From contig DUBM01000011.1 of NCBI GenBank assembly GCA_012960305.1, positions 186,001 through 250,000 on the forward strand: DNA of 64,000 nucleotides, in the 5' to 3' direction. Shown in pieces: positions 17,323 through 26,402 of this stretch. Below the pieces are notes generated by a model, which saw nothing but the letters and a program-made list of their open reading frames with translations, was not told where the DNA came from and searched no databases. Position 1 is the stretch's first letter. Each line of letters begins with the position of its first letter. Source of the stretch: Gammaproteobacteria bacterium (GTDB lineage: Bacteria; Pseudomonadota; Gammaproteobacteria; Pseudomonadales; Pseudohongiellaceae). A program made the translations under genes and the position numbers.

Positions 17323-18174
17323 ATGTTGGAACCAGGTCTGATCATAGCCATAGTGGTGCTAGTTTTTATATTCGTTACTGTCGCACAAGGCGTCCGACAA
17401 GTCCCTCAGGGAAACAAGTGGGTTGTTCAGCGACTAGGCAAATACTACGTTTCTCTCAATCCAGGTTTGAACTTCATAATCCCCTATATTGATGCTGTGG
17501 CCTATAGAGTAACCACTAAGGACATCGTTCTCGACATTCCGTCTCAGGAAGTCATCACCAAAGACAATGCTGTTTTAATGACCAATGCTGTTGCCTACAT
17601 CAATATTGTTTCGCCAGAAAAGGCTGTCTATGGGGTTGAAAATTACCGCATCGCGATTCAAACGCTAGTGCAGACTTCGTTGCGTTCGATCGTCGGAGAA
17701 ATGAGTTTAGATGATGCACTTTCTTCACGTGATCATATTAAAGCCAAACTAAAAGCTGCCATCTCAGATGATATCTCCGACTGGGGCATCACTCTAAAGA
17801 CAGTAGAAATCCAAGATATTACTCCATCAGGTACCATGCAGCAGGCCATGGAAGAACAGGCGGCTGCGGAGCGAGCTCGACGAGCAACTGTAACCCGTGC
17901 CGATGGTGATAAGCAGGCGGCAATTGTGCAAGCAGAAGGTGAACTCGAAGCCTCAAGGCGGCAAGCAGAAGCACAAGTAGTGCTTGCTGAAGCCAGCAAA
18001 ACAGCGATTAAACTTGTCACTGAAGCTATTGGAGAGAAAGAAATGCCCGTAGTTTACTTACTAGGTGAGAAATACATTAGCTCTTTGCAAAACCTGTCAG
18101 AATCCGACAACTCGAAGTTCGTTGTATTCCCAGCAGATATTCCGGCCGCGATTAAAGGTTTGATGGGGAGATAG
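17323..18174 (+). CDS. SPFH/band 7 (stomatin, QmcA-like) membrane protein
   Basis: 283 residues. An N-terminal membrane helix (about 3-22) is followed by the band 7 domain with V-P-Q-G, L-N-P-G-L-N-F-I-I-P, D-I-P-S-Q-E-V-I-T-K-D-N-A and L-R-S-I-V-G-E-M, then an Ala/Glu-rich coiled coil (about 165-235). It closely resembles QmcA and stomatin-like proteins, which form large ring assemblies in the inner membrane with NfeD partners. AAGGAG lies just before the ATG. Confidence 0.92.
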   Translation: MLEPGLIIAIVVLVFIFVTVAQGVRQVPQGNKWVVQRLGKYYVSLNPGLNFIIPYIDAVAYRVTTKDIVLDIPSQEVITKDNAVLMTNAVAYINIVSPEKAVYGVENYRIAIQTLVQTSLRSIVGEMSLDDALSSRDHIKAKLKAAISDDISDWGITLKTVEIQDITPSGTMQQAMEEQAAAERARRATVTRADGDKQAAIVQAEGELEASRRQAEAQVVLAEASKTAIKLVTEAIGEKEMPVVYLLGEKYISSLQNLSESDNSKFVVFPADIPAAIKGLMGR

Positions 18175-18298
18175 GGATAAGCAAAGCCAATACCGCTTGC
18201 TCATCACCGAAGTGAATCTATTTCAATGACGCCAGAAAACTTAAGGCAACTTTCCTTATTGCTTCAGTGACATAAAACGCTATCGATGCGAATTCCGG

Positions 18299-18742
18299 TT
18301 AAGTCGTTGAGTAAATTCTGACTTCACGAGTTTTTATGGTGCGGATTACTAAATATAACACTAGACCCGTCGGGCCTAGCATTAATGTTAGTGGTAGACA
18401 GGGCAGAACCAACCAATGCGAGATTGACTTCTGCTGAGAATCATGGACTTCCCACGCTCCAACGAACAAATCAAAAGCTAGATAATGAACCCAAGCTGCC
18501 GTCAATCCATAGGGGTTTGAGAACAGCAAATAGAGGGCTTCTAGGGATCCAAACCCTCCCCCGTCTACTGAATCACCAGCCTGTGAAAAGATAAGACCGA
18601 CATAAACCAACCCCAACACGAAAGGAATAATTCCGGAAGCAATTAGTCCAAGAGTCCACTTCCACCGGGGAAATGCAATAAGTAATGCCCAGCCGGGCAA
18701 AATCGCTAAATTACAGATTGAGAAAATTAGATCTGCTGACAT
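18299..18742 (-). CDS. ABA4-like (DUF4281) membrane protein
   Basis: 147 residues and four predicted helices, with the ABA4-like features N-x-A-I-L-P-G-W near the start, A-A-W-V-H-Y-L-A-F-D-L-F-V-G in the third helix and L-M-L-G-P-T-G-L in the fourth. In plants ABA4 acts in neoxanthin formation; the role of the bacterial members is not established. The ATG at 18742 has TTGAGGT upstream on its strand; an in-frame start at 18772 is less likely. Confidence 0.85.
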   Translation of the reverse strand: MSADLIFSICNLAILPGWALLIAFPRWKWTLGLIASGIIPFVLGLVYVGLIFSQAGDSVDGGGFGSLEALYLLFSNPYGLTAAWVHYLAFDLFVGAWEVHDSQQKSISHWLVLPCLPLTLMLGPTGLVLYLVIRTIKTREVRIYSTT

Positions 18743-18990
18743 TATGACCTCAAAGATAAATTGATGAACCAAATTGGTCCAATGATTATCTGCTGTAAAC
18801 CTGACTCCTGTGAGCCGGAGTGAGACAGTTAACTGATATGCTTGAGCAGAGTTCCTTCATCAACACTCTCTCATTTTAATTACAGATCTTTTCCAATGTT
18901 CCTGCCGTCAATAGTATAAAACTAATCACGACCAGCAAATCACCAAACATCGCAACAATCAAAAGTTTCTTACCTAGCTCCTAGATCATC

Positions 18991-21207
18991 CTAGAAAGTT
19001 CCAGTCACTTTAAATGTCAGTACTCTACCAGAATTGGAACAGCGATCTTCTATCTCTTCCAAGATGCCTGCTGATATTCGCCCTACAAATCGCTGCCGCT
19101 CTCGACAACCTAACCCATTTGCAGCTCCACTGACATCCAATCGGTAAGTAATTCCCCTTTGATCTTTATACTCGCCAAACAGCATCAACCAAGGATCCCC
19201 CGCAATTAACTCAATATCATCAACGTCATAACGCTTATTATTGCCGTCATATCGGTTCATCCACTGAGCACCCCAGTTAAAATTCCAACGAAGGATGTCG
19301 TGACGAAAACCCATAGAATTAAACCCGCGAGCATCGAACTGAAATCGGCGATCTATTTGCAAGAATGGGTCGGTGATAGTAGATTTTTGAACCGTTACAC
19401 TTGAGGTCAACAAGAGATTTGGCATGTCAATCATCCTCATACGAATGCTTGCATTCAATCTAATACCATACATCTCTCCATCACCGATATTACCATTAGC
19501 TGATTGCACGCTGTCTTTATGAGGAGAAACGTCGATCCGTTCGATCACGTCATGATGCTCGTGGTAATAAAGATTACCGCTTACAACACCGACATCATTC
19601 GGCAAACGATATTCTGCATTTAGATCATATTTCCAGAGCCATTCTTGTCGTAGGTTGGCATTTCCTGCCAAAGTATTTGAATCATCATCGTCTTCATCAT
19701 TAGCTGCAACGAAATCGGCAAAGCTTAGCTGATTTACAACTTTTTCAATGGTACCCCGCAATTGTAATTGTGGTGTCACATCATAGCGAAAGTCGACTTT
19801 AGGCTTTAGAAAATTAAAATCTCGCTTATTTGAAATATCACCTGTCTGGGAAATTTCAGAAGACTCATATAGCAACGTGGTTTCTAAAGACATCCTGGCA
19901 TTAATAATCCAGTTATGAATCGCGAATGGTTCATAGCGAATTTCTTCAACACTCGAATTGGCATTAGAAACAGCAACAGGAATAAGCCCTCCCAATGCGG
20001 CTGAAGGAGCTCCATCTATGCCACTAATTCCTAGAGCCAGATTAGAATCAAGAATTGTTTGAGCCCTTTCTGCTCCTAATTCAATATCTTGGCTCTCGAA
20101 AATATCAAATGTATAGGAAGATCGGACAATGCGCTCTCGAGTCGTGCTCGCGGTGTCTAAAAATAAATTTTTCTTTCCACTATTATCGCTAGCAACATCG
20201 AAGCGCTCCCGTATAGAGGCACGGTTGCTCTCATTGTTGATAAACAGAATTTTGAACCGCCCCCCATTCGATCTAATAAATTCATAATCGCCGCCAATCT
20301 CCCAATTATCTTGCTCACTAGGAATATCTTCTCGTTCTCTGGACAATAAATTTGGAACAACTTTTAAATCAGTCGTGTGACGCACGACCTCAGTTGTGTT
20401 GTCATTTTCAGCAAACAATGCATTAAAACGAGCTGTGCTGTTTGGCGTAAATTCATAGTTTAAATTTGCGCTCAACTCATAATTATCTTGCTCTCTGACT
20501 CTCTCTTCTCTGATCAAGTCATTTGGAGAAAAATCGCCGAGAATGCTGTTCTCTTTACTTATATTATGATCATAACCTGGAATAAGAGAACCATTAAGTA
20601 CATAACCTAAGGCGCCCGATTGGCCGCTTAGTGAAAGTGATCCACCAGGCTCAACAGTATGATCAAGGTAACGATCCATGTTCACATCATAGGAAATACT
20701 TGTATTTGATAACTCCTCAAACAAGACAATGTTTACAACTTGACCGCTACCGCGGACATCCAACTCACCGGAAGTCCCGCGAATTATCTCTATATAATTC
20801 ACTTGATTGGCAGTGATTCGATCTAACTGCCCACTAGTTTGATTATTCTTGCCTGCAGTACGCTTTCCATTGATGAGGATTTCATTACCGCCACTTCTAC
20901 CGCTACCAAGCCCGCGTCCGCCGCTTGAGGGAGACCTCCTTGATCCACCTCCACCAGAAAATCCTCTTGGAGGGCCCCCATTAAAACTTCCTCCCCCCGT
21001 CGTAGTACCAATTCCAGGAATACGATCCACCATATCCTGAGCTGTAATTGGATTAAATTCGGTAAAGTAATCGGCTTGATAAACTACCGTAGAATCCTCA
21101 CCGACATTGTCTTGCGCAAAAATAGCGGAGCTGAAGACAGTGAATACTAGTCCAAAACACATCGCCTCAGAAAAAAAACGAGATTTTTTGGAATAAATCA
21201 TAATCAT
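18991..21207 (-). CDS. TonB-dependent outer-membrane receptor with Gly-rich plug
   Basis: 738 residues. Signal peptide (about 1-31, ending I-F-A-Q), then a plug domain (I-T-A-Q-D-M-V-D-R-I-P-G-I), in the middle of which lies a stretch of about 45 residues made mostly of Gly, Ser, Arg and Pro. The plug resumes at I-L-I-N-G-K-R, followed by a beta-barrel ending in a C-terminal Phe, typical of outer-membrane porins and receptors. It should import a large ligand using TonB energy. Ligand is unknown and no uptake genes adjoin it. Confidence 0.88.
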   Translation of the reverse strand: MIMIYSKKSRFFSEAMCFGLVFTVFSSAIFAQDNVGEDSTVVYQADYFTEFNPITAQDMVDRIPGIGTTTGGGSFNGGPPRGFSGGGGSRRSPSSGGRGLGSGRSGGNEILINGKRTAGKNNQTSGQLDRITANQVNYIEIIRGTSGELDVRGSGQVVNIVLFEELSNTSISYDVNMDRYLDHTVEPGGSLSLSGQSGALGYVLNGSLIPGYDHNISKENSILGDFSPNDLIREERVREQDNYELSANLNYEFTPNSTARFNALFAENDNTTEVVRHTTDLKVVPNLLSREREDIPSEQDNWEIGGDYEFIRSNGGRFKILFINNESNRASIRERFDVASDNSGKKNLFLDTASTTRERIVRSSYTFDIFESQDIELGAERAQTILDSNLALGISGIDGAPSAALGGLIPVAVSNANSSVEEIRYEPFAIHNWIINARMSLETTLLYESSEISQTGDISNKRDFNFLKPKVDFRYDVTPQLQLRGTIEKVVNQLSFADFVAANDEDDDDSNTLAGNANLRQEWLWKYDLNAEYRLPNDVGVVSGNLYYHEHHDVIERIDVSPHKDSVQSANGNIGDGEMYGIRLNASIRMRMIDMPNLLLTSSVTVQKSTITDPFLQIDRRFQFDARGFNSMGFRHDILRWNFNWGAQWMNRYDGNNKRYDVDDIELIAGDPWLMLFGEYKDQRGITYRLDVSGAANGLGCRERQRFVGRISAGILEEIEDRCSNSGRVLTFKVTGTF

Positions 21208-21576
21208 ACTATTCTTAATTCCACATGTGGGGGCAGCAGAGTATTAAAGAAGGCCTAACATCTTTCATTTTCCGTTCTAAAATACTGCTTTTATTACAAT
21301 CTATTGAATCGGCCGATTGTAGGGAATGCAACAGCGCGGGATTGTTACAAATTGTCGAGTAATACATGCTCTAAGGCAAATATTACGAGGTCCTATCCTA
21401 GAGGATGCCGCCGAATGGGGCTTTACTCGGCCATTTCCGGATATGGCTGGGGTAAGTTAAACTAGAGCCAATATAACTATGAGGCTGGGTATAGAAGACG
21501 GACCCAAAATACCCCATACGGAAGGCTCAACAAAATAAAAACATTAGACCAGCTAAGAATGATGGATATCGTATAA
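21208..21576. other. Gap between the receptor and the selenoprotein cluster
   Basis: 369 bp. The only item of note is a 44-codon ORF at 21326-21460 (+) with protein-like composition (L-R-Q-I-L-R-G-P-I-L-E-D-A-A-E-W-G-F), but its only ribosome-binding-like sequence is 4 nt or less from the ATG. It may be a remnant. Promoters for both flanking genes should lie here; none is clear. Confidence 0.35.
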
Positions 21577-21936
21577 GTGGAATCGACAGAACCTGAAGAA
21601 GCGAAAATTACCGGGCCGGAAACTGTAAATGCCGAGGGATCTTTTGCAAGCAGACTTTTAGCTGGTGAATACGGATTAGCAATTACCTATTGGGGTCTAT
21701 ATTTTTTAGGTGTCGGCTTGTATTTTGTTCTAGGCAGTGCGGCTGTAAATAGCGAGCAATGGATTCGCTATATGACTTTCGTTGCGCTGATGATTGCCTA
21801 TACGGTCATTCTAATTATTGGAGTTCGAGCCGCCTATAAAGGGCCGCAACTTTGGAAAGTGATGTCTCGAACGTCGTCAGTATTCATGATCATTAATATT
21901 TTAGTGGGCATATCAACTCTTGGGTTTATCTACTAA
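21577..21936 (+). CDS. Membrane protein of unknown function upstream of UGSC cluster
   Basis: 119 residues from a GTG; the in-frame codon before it is a stop, so no longer form exists. About 25 acidic N-terminal residues are followed by three or four helices (about 36-55, 64-84 and 96-118). I do not recognise a family. It lies 86 bp before the thioredoxin-fold gene on the same strand, so it may be co-transcribed, although the gap and weak start leave this unproven. Confidence 0.6.
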   Translation: MESTEPEEAKITGPETVNAEGSFASRLLAGEYGLAITYWGLYFLGVGLYFVLGSAAVNSEQWIRYMTFVALMIAYTVILIIGVRAAYKGPQLWKVMSRTSSVFMIINILVGISTLGFIY

Positions 21937-22022
21937 TGAACCACGTTCTGATAATCCTCCTCCATTCTCGACCTGTCGTATTTCTCTAAAATAAATAGCT
22001 GTCTTAATTTCGGAGTGCCATC

Positions 22023-23468
22023 TTGGAACAACCCTCAAACATTAATTATGCTCTCATCGTAAAGAAAGATTGCCCCACCTGTGCGTTAATCGAACCTGTC
22101 ATTGGCAAGCTAGCGAAACGTTTTACCAAAGATTTAGAAGTCTATGTTCAAGACGACCCAACCTTTCCTCAAATAGTTGATGCTCCAATCGATGATACTT
22201 CACTAGAATTTTCCTACCGGAACCAAATCGAAGTGGTACCCACACTTATCAGACTTGGTGATGAAGCCAATTCAGAATCCAGAATCTATGGTTGGGACAA
22301 AAAACAGTGGCAAGAGTTTACTGGAATTGAAGACCTTGGCAGTGAGCTAATCGATTTCAAACCTGGGTGCGGCTCTAAAACTCAAGATCCTGGAATGGAT
22401 GAGATCCTCGCATTGCGCTTCGGCGACAAAATTTTGCAGGCTCGCGAGGTAGAACTTGCCGAAGCTGAAGATGAAATGGAAGCTTGTTTCGAACGCGGCT
22501 GGAGTGATGGTTTACCAGTGGTACCTCCAACTGCATTGCGAGTTATGCGTATGCTTAATGGTACTAATCGCGAAGCTGATGAACTTATTGGCAAGATCCC
22601 ACCCGATTATGCCCCCTGCACAATAGAGAAGCTTGCCATCAATGCTGTAATGGCCGGCTGCAAACCAGAATACTTCCCTACAGTTATCACCTCAGTGGAA
22701 GCTGCTCTGCAAGATAAATTCTGCATGCATGGCTTACTCTGCACTACCTATTTTTCATCTCCTGTTTTGATCGTTAATGGCCCTATAGTCCAGCAAATTG
22801 GAATGAACGCTGGCGTCAATGCATTAGGCCAAGGTAACAGAGCGAATGCCACGATTGGACGCGCTTTGCAGCTTATTATTCGCAATATAGGAGGCGGCGT
22901 ACCAGGAGGGATCGACCGCGCCACAATGGGAAACCCCGGCAAATACACTTATTGCTTTGCAGAAGATGAATCAGACGATTCTTGGAACTCACTTGCCATG
23001 GATAACGGTTATGATCGTAAAGATTCAGTAGTTAGCCTTTTTGCTGGAGAAGGATTGCAACCCATTCTTGACCAGCAATCCCGAGATGCAGCTTCCCTCT
23101 CGAAAAGCATGGCTCAAAGTCTGCGCAGTGTCGTCAACACTAAATTATTCGGACTAGCAGATGCCATTCTAGTGGTCTGCCCCGAACACAGACGGGTACT
23201 CATGAATAGTGGTTGGAGTAAAGCTGACTTAAGAAATGCTCTTTATGAAGAATTAAAGACACCTGGCAGTAAAATTATCAGAGGGGCAAACGGAAATGCC
23301 GAGGGCATGCCGGTTAAATTTGAAGAGAAGATTTTAGACAAATTCCGGGACGGTGGATTGCACATCGTTACAACCGGAGGAAAAGCAGGAATGTTTTCTG
23401 CCGTTATTGGCGGCTGGGTAGCATCAGGTGAACGAGGCAGCCAGTTAGTTTCACAAAAAATTCGCTAA
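22023..23468 (+). CDS. Thioredoxin-fold protein with long unassigned C-terminal domain
   Basis: 481 residues from a TTG with CGGAG 7-8 nt upstream. Residues 1-100 look like a thioredoxin or glutaredoxin fold: redox motif C-P-T-C at 17-20 and a cis-Pro loop V-V-P-T at 71-74. A linker with C-G-S (Cys116) leads to about 340 residues that I cannot assign, with many conserved-looking Gly and Cys (G-W-S-D-G-L-P-V-V-P-P-T, C-T-I-E-K-L-A, N-G-P-I-V-Q-Q-I-G-M-N, V-V-C-P-E-H, T-T-G-G-K-A-G). It lies 18 bp before the UGSC selenoprotein, so the two are surely co-expressed. Infer a redox partner; its reaction is unknown. Confidence 0.75.
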   Translation: MEQPSNINYALIVKKDCPTCALIEPVIGKLAKRFTKDLEVYVQDDPTFPQIVDAPIDDTSLEFSYRNQIEVVPTLIRLGDEANSESRIYGWDKKQWQEFTGIEDLGSELIDFKPGCGSKTQDPGMDEILALRFGDKILQAREVELAEAEDEMEACFERGWSDGLPVVPPTALRVMRMLNGTNREADELIGKIPPDYAPCTIEKLAINAVMAGCKPEYFPTVITSVEAALQDKFCMHGLLCTTYFSSPVLIVNGPIVQQIGMNAGVNALGQGNRANATIGRALQLIIRNIGGGVPGGIDRATMGNPGKYTYCFAEDESDDSWNSLAMDNGYDRKDSVVSLFAGEGLQPILDQQSRDAASLSKSMAQSLRSVVNTKLFGLADAILVVCPEHRRVLMNSGWSKADLRNALYEELKTPGSKIIRGANGNAEGMPVKFEEKILDKFRDGGLHIVTTGGKAGMFSAVIGGWVASGERGSQLVSQKIR

Positions 23469-23486
23469 TCATAGAGAGAGGAAATC

Positions 23487-24017
23487 ATGAATACTCAAAC
23501 AACTCTGCTCGATCCTACGGCAGAATTAAAGCCCGTGGAGCGTCAGCTTCTACCAAGGCTGGCCAGTTTAGATGGCTCTACTGTTGGGCTTTTGGATATA
23601 TCAAAACCGCGGGGCAAGGAGTTCCTCGATGAAATTGAGAAACAACTCTTAGAAATGGGTGCCCAGGTAAAGCGTTACTCCAAACCTACTTTCACCAGGG
23701 TCGCTCCTACTGAACTTACTCAAAAAATAAGTGTAGAATGCGATGCCGTAATCGAAGGACTCGCCGATTGAGGATCCTGTACCTCGTGCAGTTTGCATGA
23801 CATCTTGGATCTTGAAAGCCGTGGATTACCCTCTGGATTTGTTGCTTCTGCTGAATTTGTAGAAGCTGCAGCCGCACAAGGAAAATCCTTAGGTGTAAAA
23901 CCCGCAAGTGTCTTTGTCGCACATCCAATTCAAGACCGAACGGATGATGAAATGGTAGCTCTGGCCAGGAATGCTATTGACTCAATAACCGCTATGATTA
24001 TGGATAAAGCAGTTTAA
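23487..24017 (+). CDS. UGSC-motif selenoprotein (in-frame TGA = Sec95)
   Basis: 176 residues if the TGA at 23769-23771 is read as selenocysteine. Before it, 94 residues end G-L-A-D; after it the same frame continues [10 protein letters not shown] for 81 residues to TAA. The result is an exact U-G-S-C motif (Sec95, Cys98, with Cys101 also near), typical of the UGSC family, in which Sec or Cys occupies this place. The downstream half keeps family character (L-E-S-R-G-L-P, H-P-I-Q-D). GAGAGG precedes the ATG. A 7-bp SECIS-like hairpin follows the TGA, and selC is in this window. The fold and Sec position suggest redox or thiol chemistry; the reaction is unknown. Confidence 0.93.
23784..23800 (+). 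promoter_or_regulatory. Bacterial SECIS-like hairpin
   Basis: Starting 13 nt after the TGA, TCGTGCA pairs with TGCATGA (7 bp including one G-U) around the loop GTT. The loop begins about 20 nt past the UGA with a G first, which fits the known bacterial SECIS pattern recognised by SelB. It lies within the coding sequence, as usual in bacteria. Confidence 0.75.
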
Positions 24018-24060
24018 ATCGTGGCTTAAAAAGTATTTATTAGATTTGATGGAGTTTAAA

Positions 24061-25245
24061 ATGACTAGAGAAGCAGTAATCGTATCGACAGCCCGCACAC
24101 CAATAGGCAAGGCTTATCGTGGCGCATTTAATGACACCGATGTCCCTGTGCTTGGTGGGCACGCCATAGCCTCCGCTGTAGAAAGAGCGGGCATCGAGCC
24201 CGGCGAGATCCAGGATGTAGTGATGGGATGCGCCATGCAACAGGGTTCTTCCGGTGCCAATATTGGCCGCACTGCGGGAGTGGCTGCTGGACTACCTAGC
24301 TCTGTCGCTGGCATGAGTATGGATCGCCAATGTGCATCTGGTATGATGGCAATTGCCACAGCTGCAAAACAAATAATTGTGGACAATATGTCCATCGTAG
24401 TTGGTGGCGGACTTGAATCCATTAGTCTTGTCCAAAATGAACATCGCAATGCCTACCGCGCTACGAGCCCTGCAGTAATCTCAAAGTCTGAACATGCTTA
24501 TATGTCGATGTTAGATACAGCGGAAATAGTCGCCAAGCGTTACAACGTTTCTCGTGATGCACAGGACGAGTATGCATTCCAGAGTCAGCAACGAACTGCT
24601 GCCGCTCAACAAGCTGGAAAATTTGACGACGAAATCGTATCGCTCCCTTCCAAGATGTTGTTCATGGATAAAGAAACCAAGCAACAAAGTGTTCACGATG
24701 TAGCATTGGAGAAGGATGAAGGTAATCGCCCCACCACTACCTTGGAAGGACTCCAGGGATTGAAACCTGTCTTTGAAGGAGGCGTAATTACGGCAGGTAA
24801 TGCAAGTCAACTTTCTGATGGAGCTTCTGCTTCCGTAATAATGGATAGTAAATTAGCTGAACAAAAAGGCCTAGAGCCTTTAGGTGCCTACCGCGGCATG
24901 GCGGCGGCTGGACTAGAACCTGACGAAATGGGTATTGGACCAATCTATGCCGTGCCTAAATTACTAGAGCGATTTAATCTGAAGATGGATGATATTGGAC
25001 TTTGGGAACTGAATGAAGCTTTCGCAGTTCAGGTTATCTACAGTCGAGATAAGTTGGGAATTCCCAATGAGCTTCTGAATGTAAACGGCGGCGCAATCTC
25101 TATCGGACATCCTTATGGTATGAGTGGTGCACGAATGGTCGGCCATGCACTCATCGAAGGTAAACGCCGCGGCGCCAAATATGTCGTTTGTACAATGTGT
25201 GTTGGCGGCGGCATGGGAGCGGCGGGACTATTTGAAGTTTTCTAA
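24061..25245 (+). CDS. Acetyl-CoA acyltransferase (thiolase)
   Basis: 394 residues. Thiolase motifs are complete: nucleophile Cys91 in [21 protein letters not shown] with the activating His, and the second Cys in C-V-G-G-G-M-G. It should cleave 3-ketoacyl-CoA or condense two acetyl-CoA. The ATG at 24061 has ATGGAG 6 nt upstream. It follows the UGSC selenoprotein by 43 bp on the same strand, so the selenium cluster may act on or supply a CoA thioester; that link is inference from position only. Confidence 0.92.
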   Translation: MTREAVIVSTARTPIGKAYRGAFNDTDVPVLGGHAIASAVERAGIEPGEIQDVVMGCAMQQGSSGANIGRTAGVAAGLPSSVAGMSMDRQCASGMMAIATAAKQIIVDNMSIVVGGGLESISLVQNEHRNAYRATSPAVISKSEHAYMSMLDTAEIVAKRYNVSRDAQDEYAFQSQQRTAAAQQAGKFDDEIVSLPSKMLFMDKETKQQSVHDVALEKDEGNRPTTTLEGLQGLKPVFEGGVITAGNASQLSDGASASVIMDSKLAEQKGLEPLGAYRGMAAAGLEPDEMGIGPIYAVPKLLERFNLKMDDIGLWELNEAFAVQVIYSRDKLGIPNELLNVNGGAISIGHPYGMSGARMVGHALIEGKRRGAKYVVCTMCVGGGMGAAGLFEVF

Positions 25246-25291
25246 TTTTATACCTTAATTCAAAAAATCTGTTCTTAGAAATTTTTCCTTT

Positions 25292-25885
25292 TTAAGCACA
25301 AACAGAGTCTATAAAGCTAATTACGGCTGCCTCATCAAAATTCGTTGATGGCAGCCGTTGATTACTTAGCGCCCCGACCTTAGCTTCATTAATATTCCTC
25401 AATAGAATACTGCCGAATTGATCTTCAATAGTAGTTTGAAACTCTCGGTCAATTGCTAAATAACGCGCCACTCTATCTTCCAAACTTCTCAGAAAACTGA
25501 AGCTAAGCTCGGCCTTCTCTTCGAGTGTCATTCGACCGTTTTCTGGATCCATGTAAAATCGACACATAGCGCTGTTTCGGTTAAACCCACTGCTAAACTC
25601 GTCGTAGAAAAACTGTAGATATTCTAAGTACGCTTCTAAATCCGCTCCATCAATCCCTGGATTTTTAACTAATCTTCCGGTGGTACTAAAGGTCTGCAAC
25701 GTACTGTTTATATACCTGAAACTTGCTCTTGCACTTTTTAGCTCATCACCAGCAATAGTAGATTTACTATTCAATCCCACAGGTTGAGAATTTGTAGATT
25801 GAGCCGAGGTCAGGGAGAACGGCAGAACCAGCAAAGCGATAGCTATTGTTAAGATCCTCATTGAGAACTGCCACCCCCTATTCAT
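25292..25885 (-). CDS. Secreted protein of unknown function
   Basis: 197 residues from an ATG with AGGAG 7 nt upstream. A signal peptide (hydrophobic I-A-I-A-L-L-V-L-P-F, cleavage near T-S-A-Q) leads to a largely helical mature domain with three or four amphipathic helices and two Cys (M-C-R-F near the middle and S-V-C-A at the C-terminus) that could form a disulfide. I do not recognise a family. It converges on the thiolase gene. Confidence 0.65.
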   Translation of the reverse strand: MNRGWQFSMRILTIAIALLVLPFSLTSAQSTNSQPVGLNSKSTIAGDELKSARASFRYINSTLQTFSTTGRLVKNPGIDGADLEAYLEYLQFFYDEFSSGFNRNSAMCRFYMDPENGRMTLEEKAELSFSFLRSLEDRVARYLAIDREFQTTIEDQFGSILLRNINEAKVGALSNQRLPSTNFDEAAVISFIDSVCA

Positions 25886-25964
25886 CACATCACTCCTATA
25901 AATATTTTTGGCACTGCTCGACAGATGCGTAGCTTATATTGTTGGAGAAGACTCGTTCTAGGAA

Positions 25965-26348
25965 TTACTTTGGCCCAACAATATTGTAATGATTTCCATA
26001 TAAGTCTTTTATGATCCCAGACACACCCCAAGGTACTTCTGCGGCAGGATCAACAATTTCTACACCTTTATGGGCCATCATTCGCATTTCTGTAGTGCAG
26101 TCATCACTACTCAGCACCGTCATTAAATTATTTCCGACGCGAGTTTTATCATCATCGCTTCTCGCCGGCATCAGCACAAACTGAGTCGCCGAATTTCCTT
26201 TAGGTGATACGGTTAACCAACGTAGGTTCGCAACAACGTCACGGTTGTCCATCACAGTCTCAAAGCCCAGTTTTCCCTGATACCAAGTGAGCGCTGCATC
26301 CTGATCATCAACATAAATCGTAAGATGGGAAACCTTGATAATAGTCAT
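25965..26348 (-). CDS. VOC/glyoxalase superfamily protein
   Basis: 127 residues, a single VOC module: H-L-T-I-Y-V-D-D at the start, A-L-T-W-Y-Q-G-K-L-G-F-E-T, and a closing D-L-Y-G-N-H-Y-N-I-V. Such proteins bind a divalent metal as dimers and act as lyases, isomerases or antibiotic-binding proteins. The final metal Glu is not obvious, Asn standing near that place, so it may be a binding protein. Single-gene unit upstream of the secreted unknown; cytoplasmic. Confidence 0.82.
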   Translation of the reverse strand: MTIIKVSHLTIYVDDQDAALTWYQGKLGFETVMDNRDVVANLRWLTVSPKGNSATQFVLMPARSDDDKTRVGNNLMTVLSSDDCTTEMRMMAHKGVEIVDPAAEVPWGVSGIIKDLYGNHYNIVGPK

Positions 26349-26402
26349 TTAGATATTCCTCTTATACAAAACCCATATTGCCAAAGATGGCAAGCAAATC
26401 AT

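Noticed and set aside
23793..24017. Separate small ORF after the TGA
   Set aside because: It is in the same frame as the 94-codon ORF before it, lacks a ribosome-binding site, and the joined product gives an exact UGSC motif. It is the second half of the selenoprotein.
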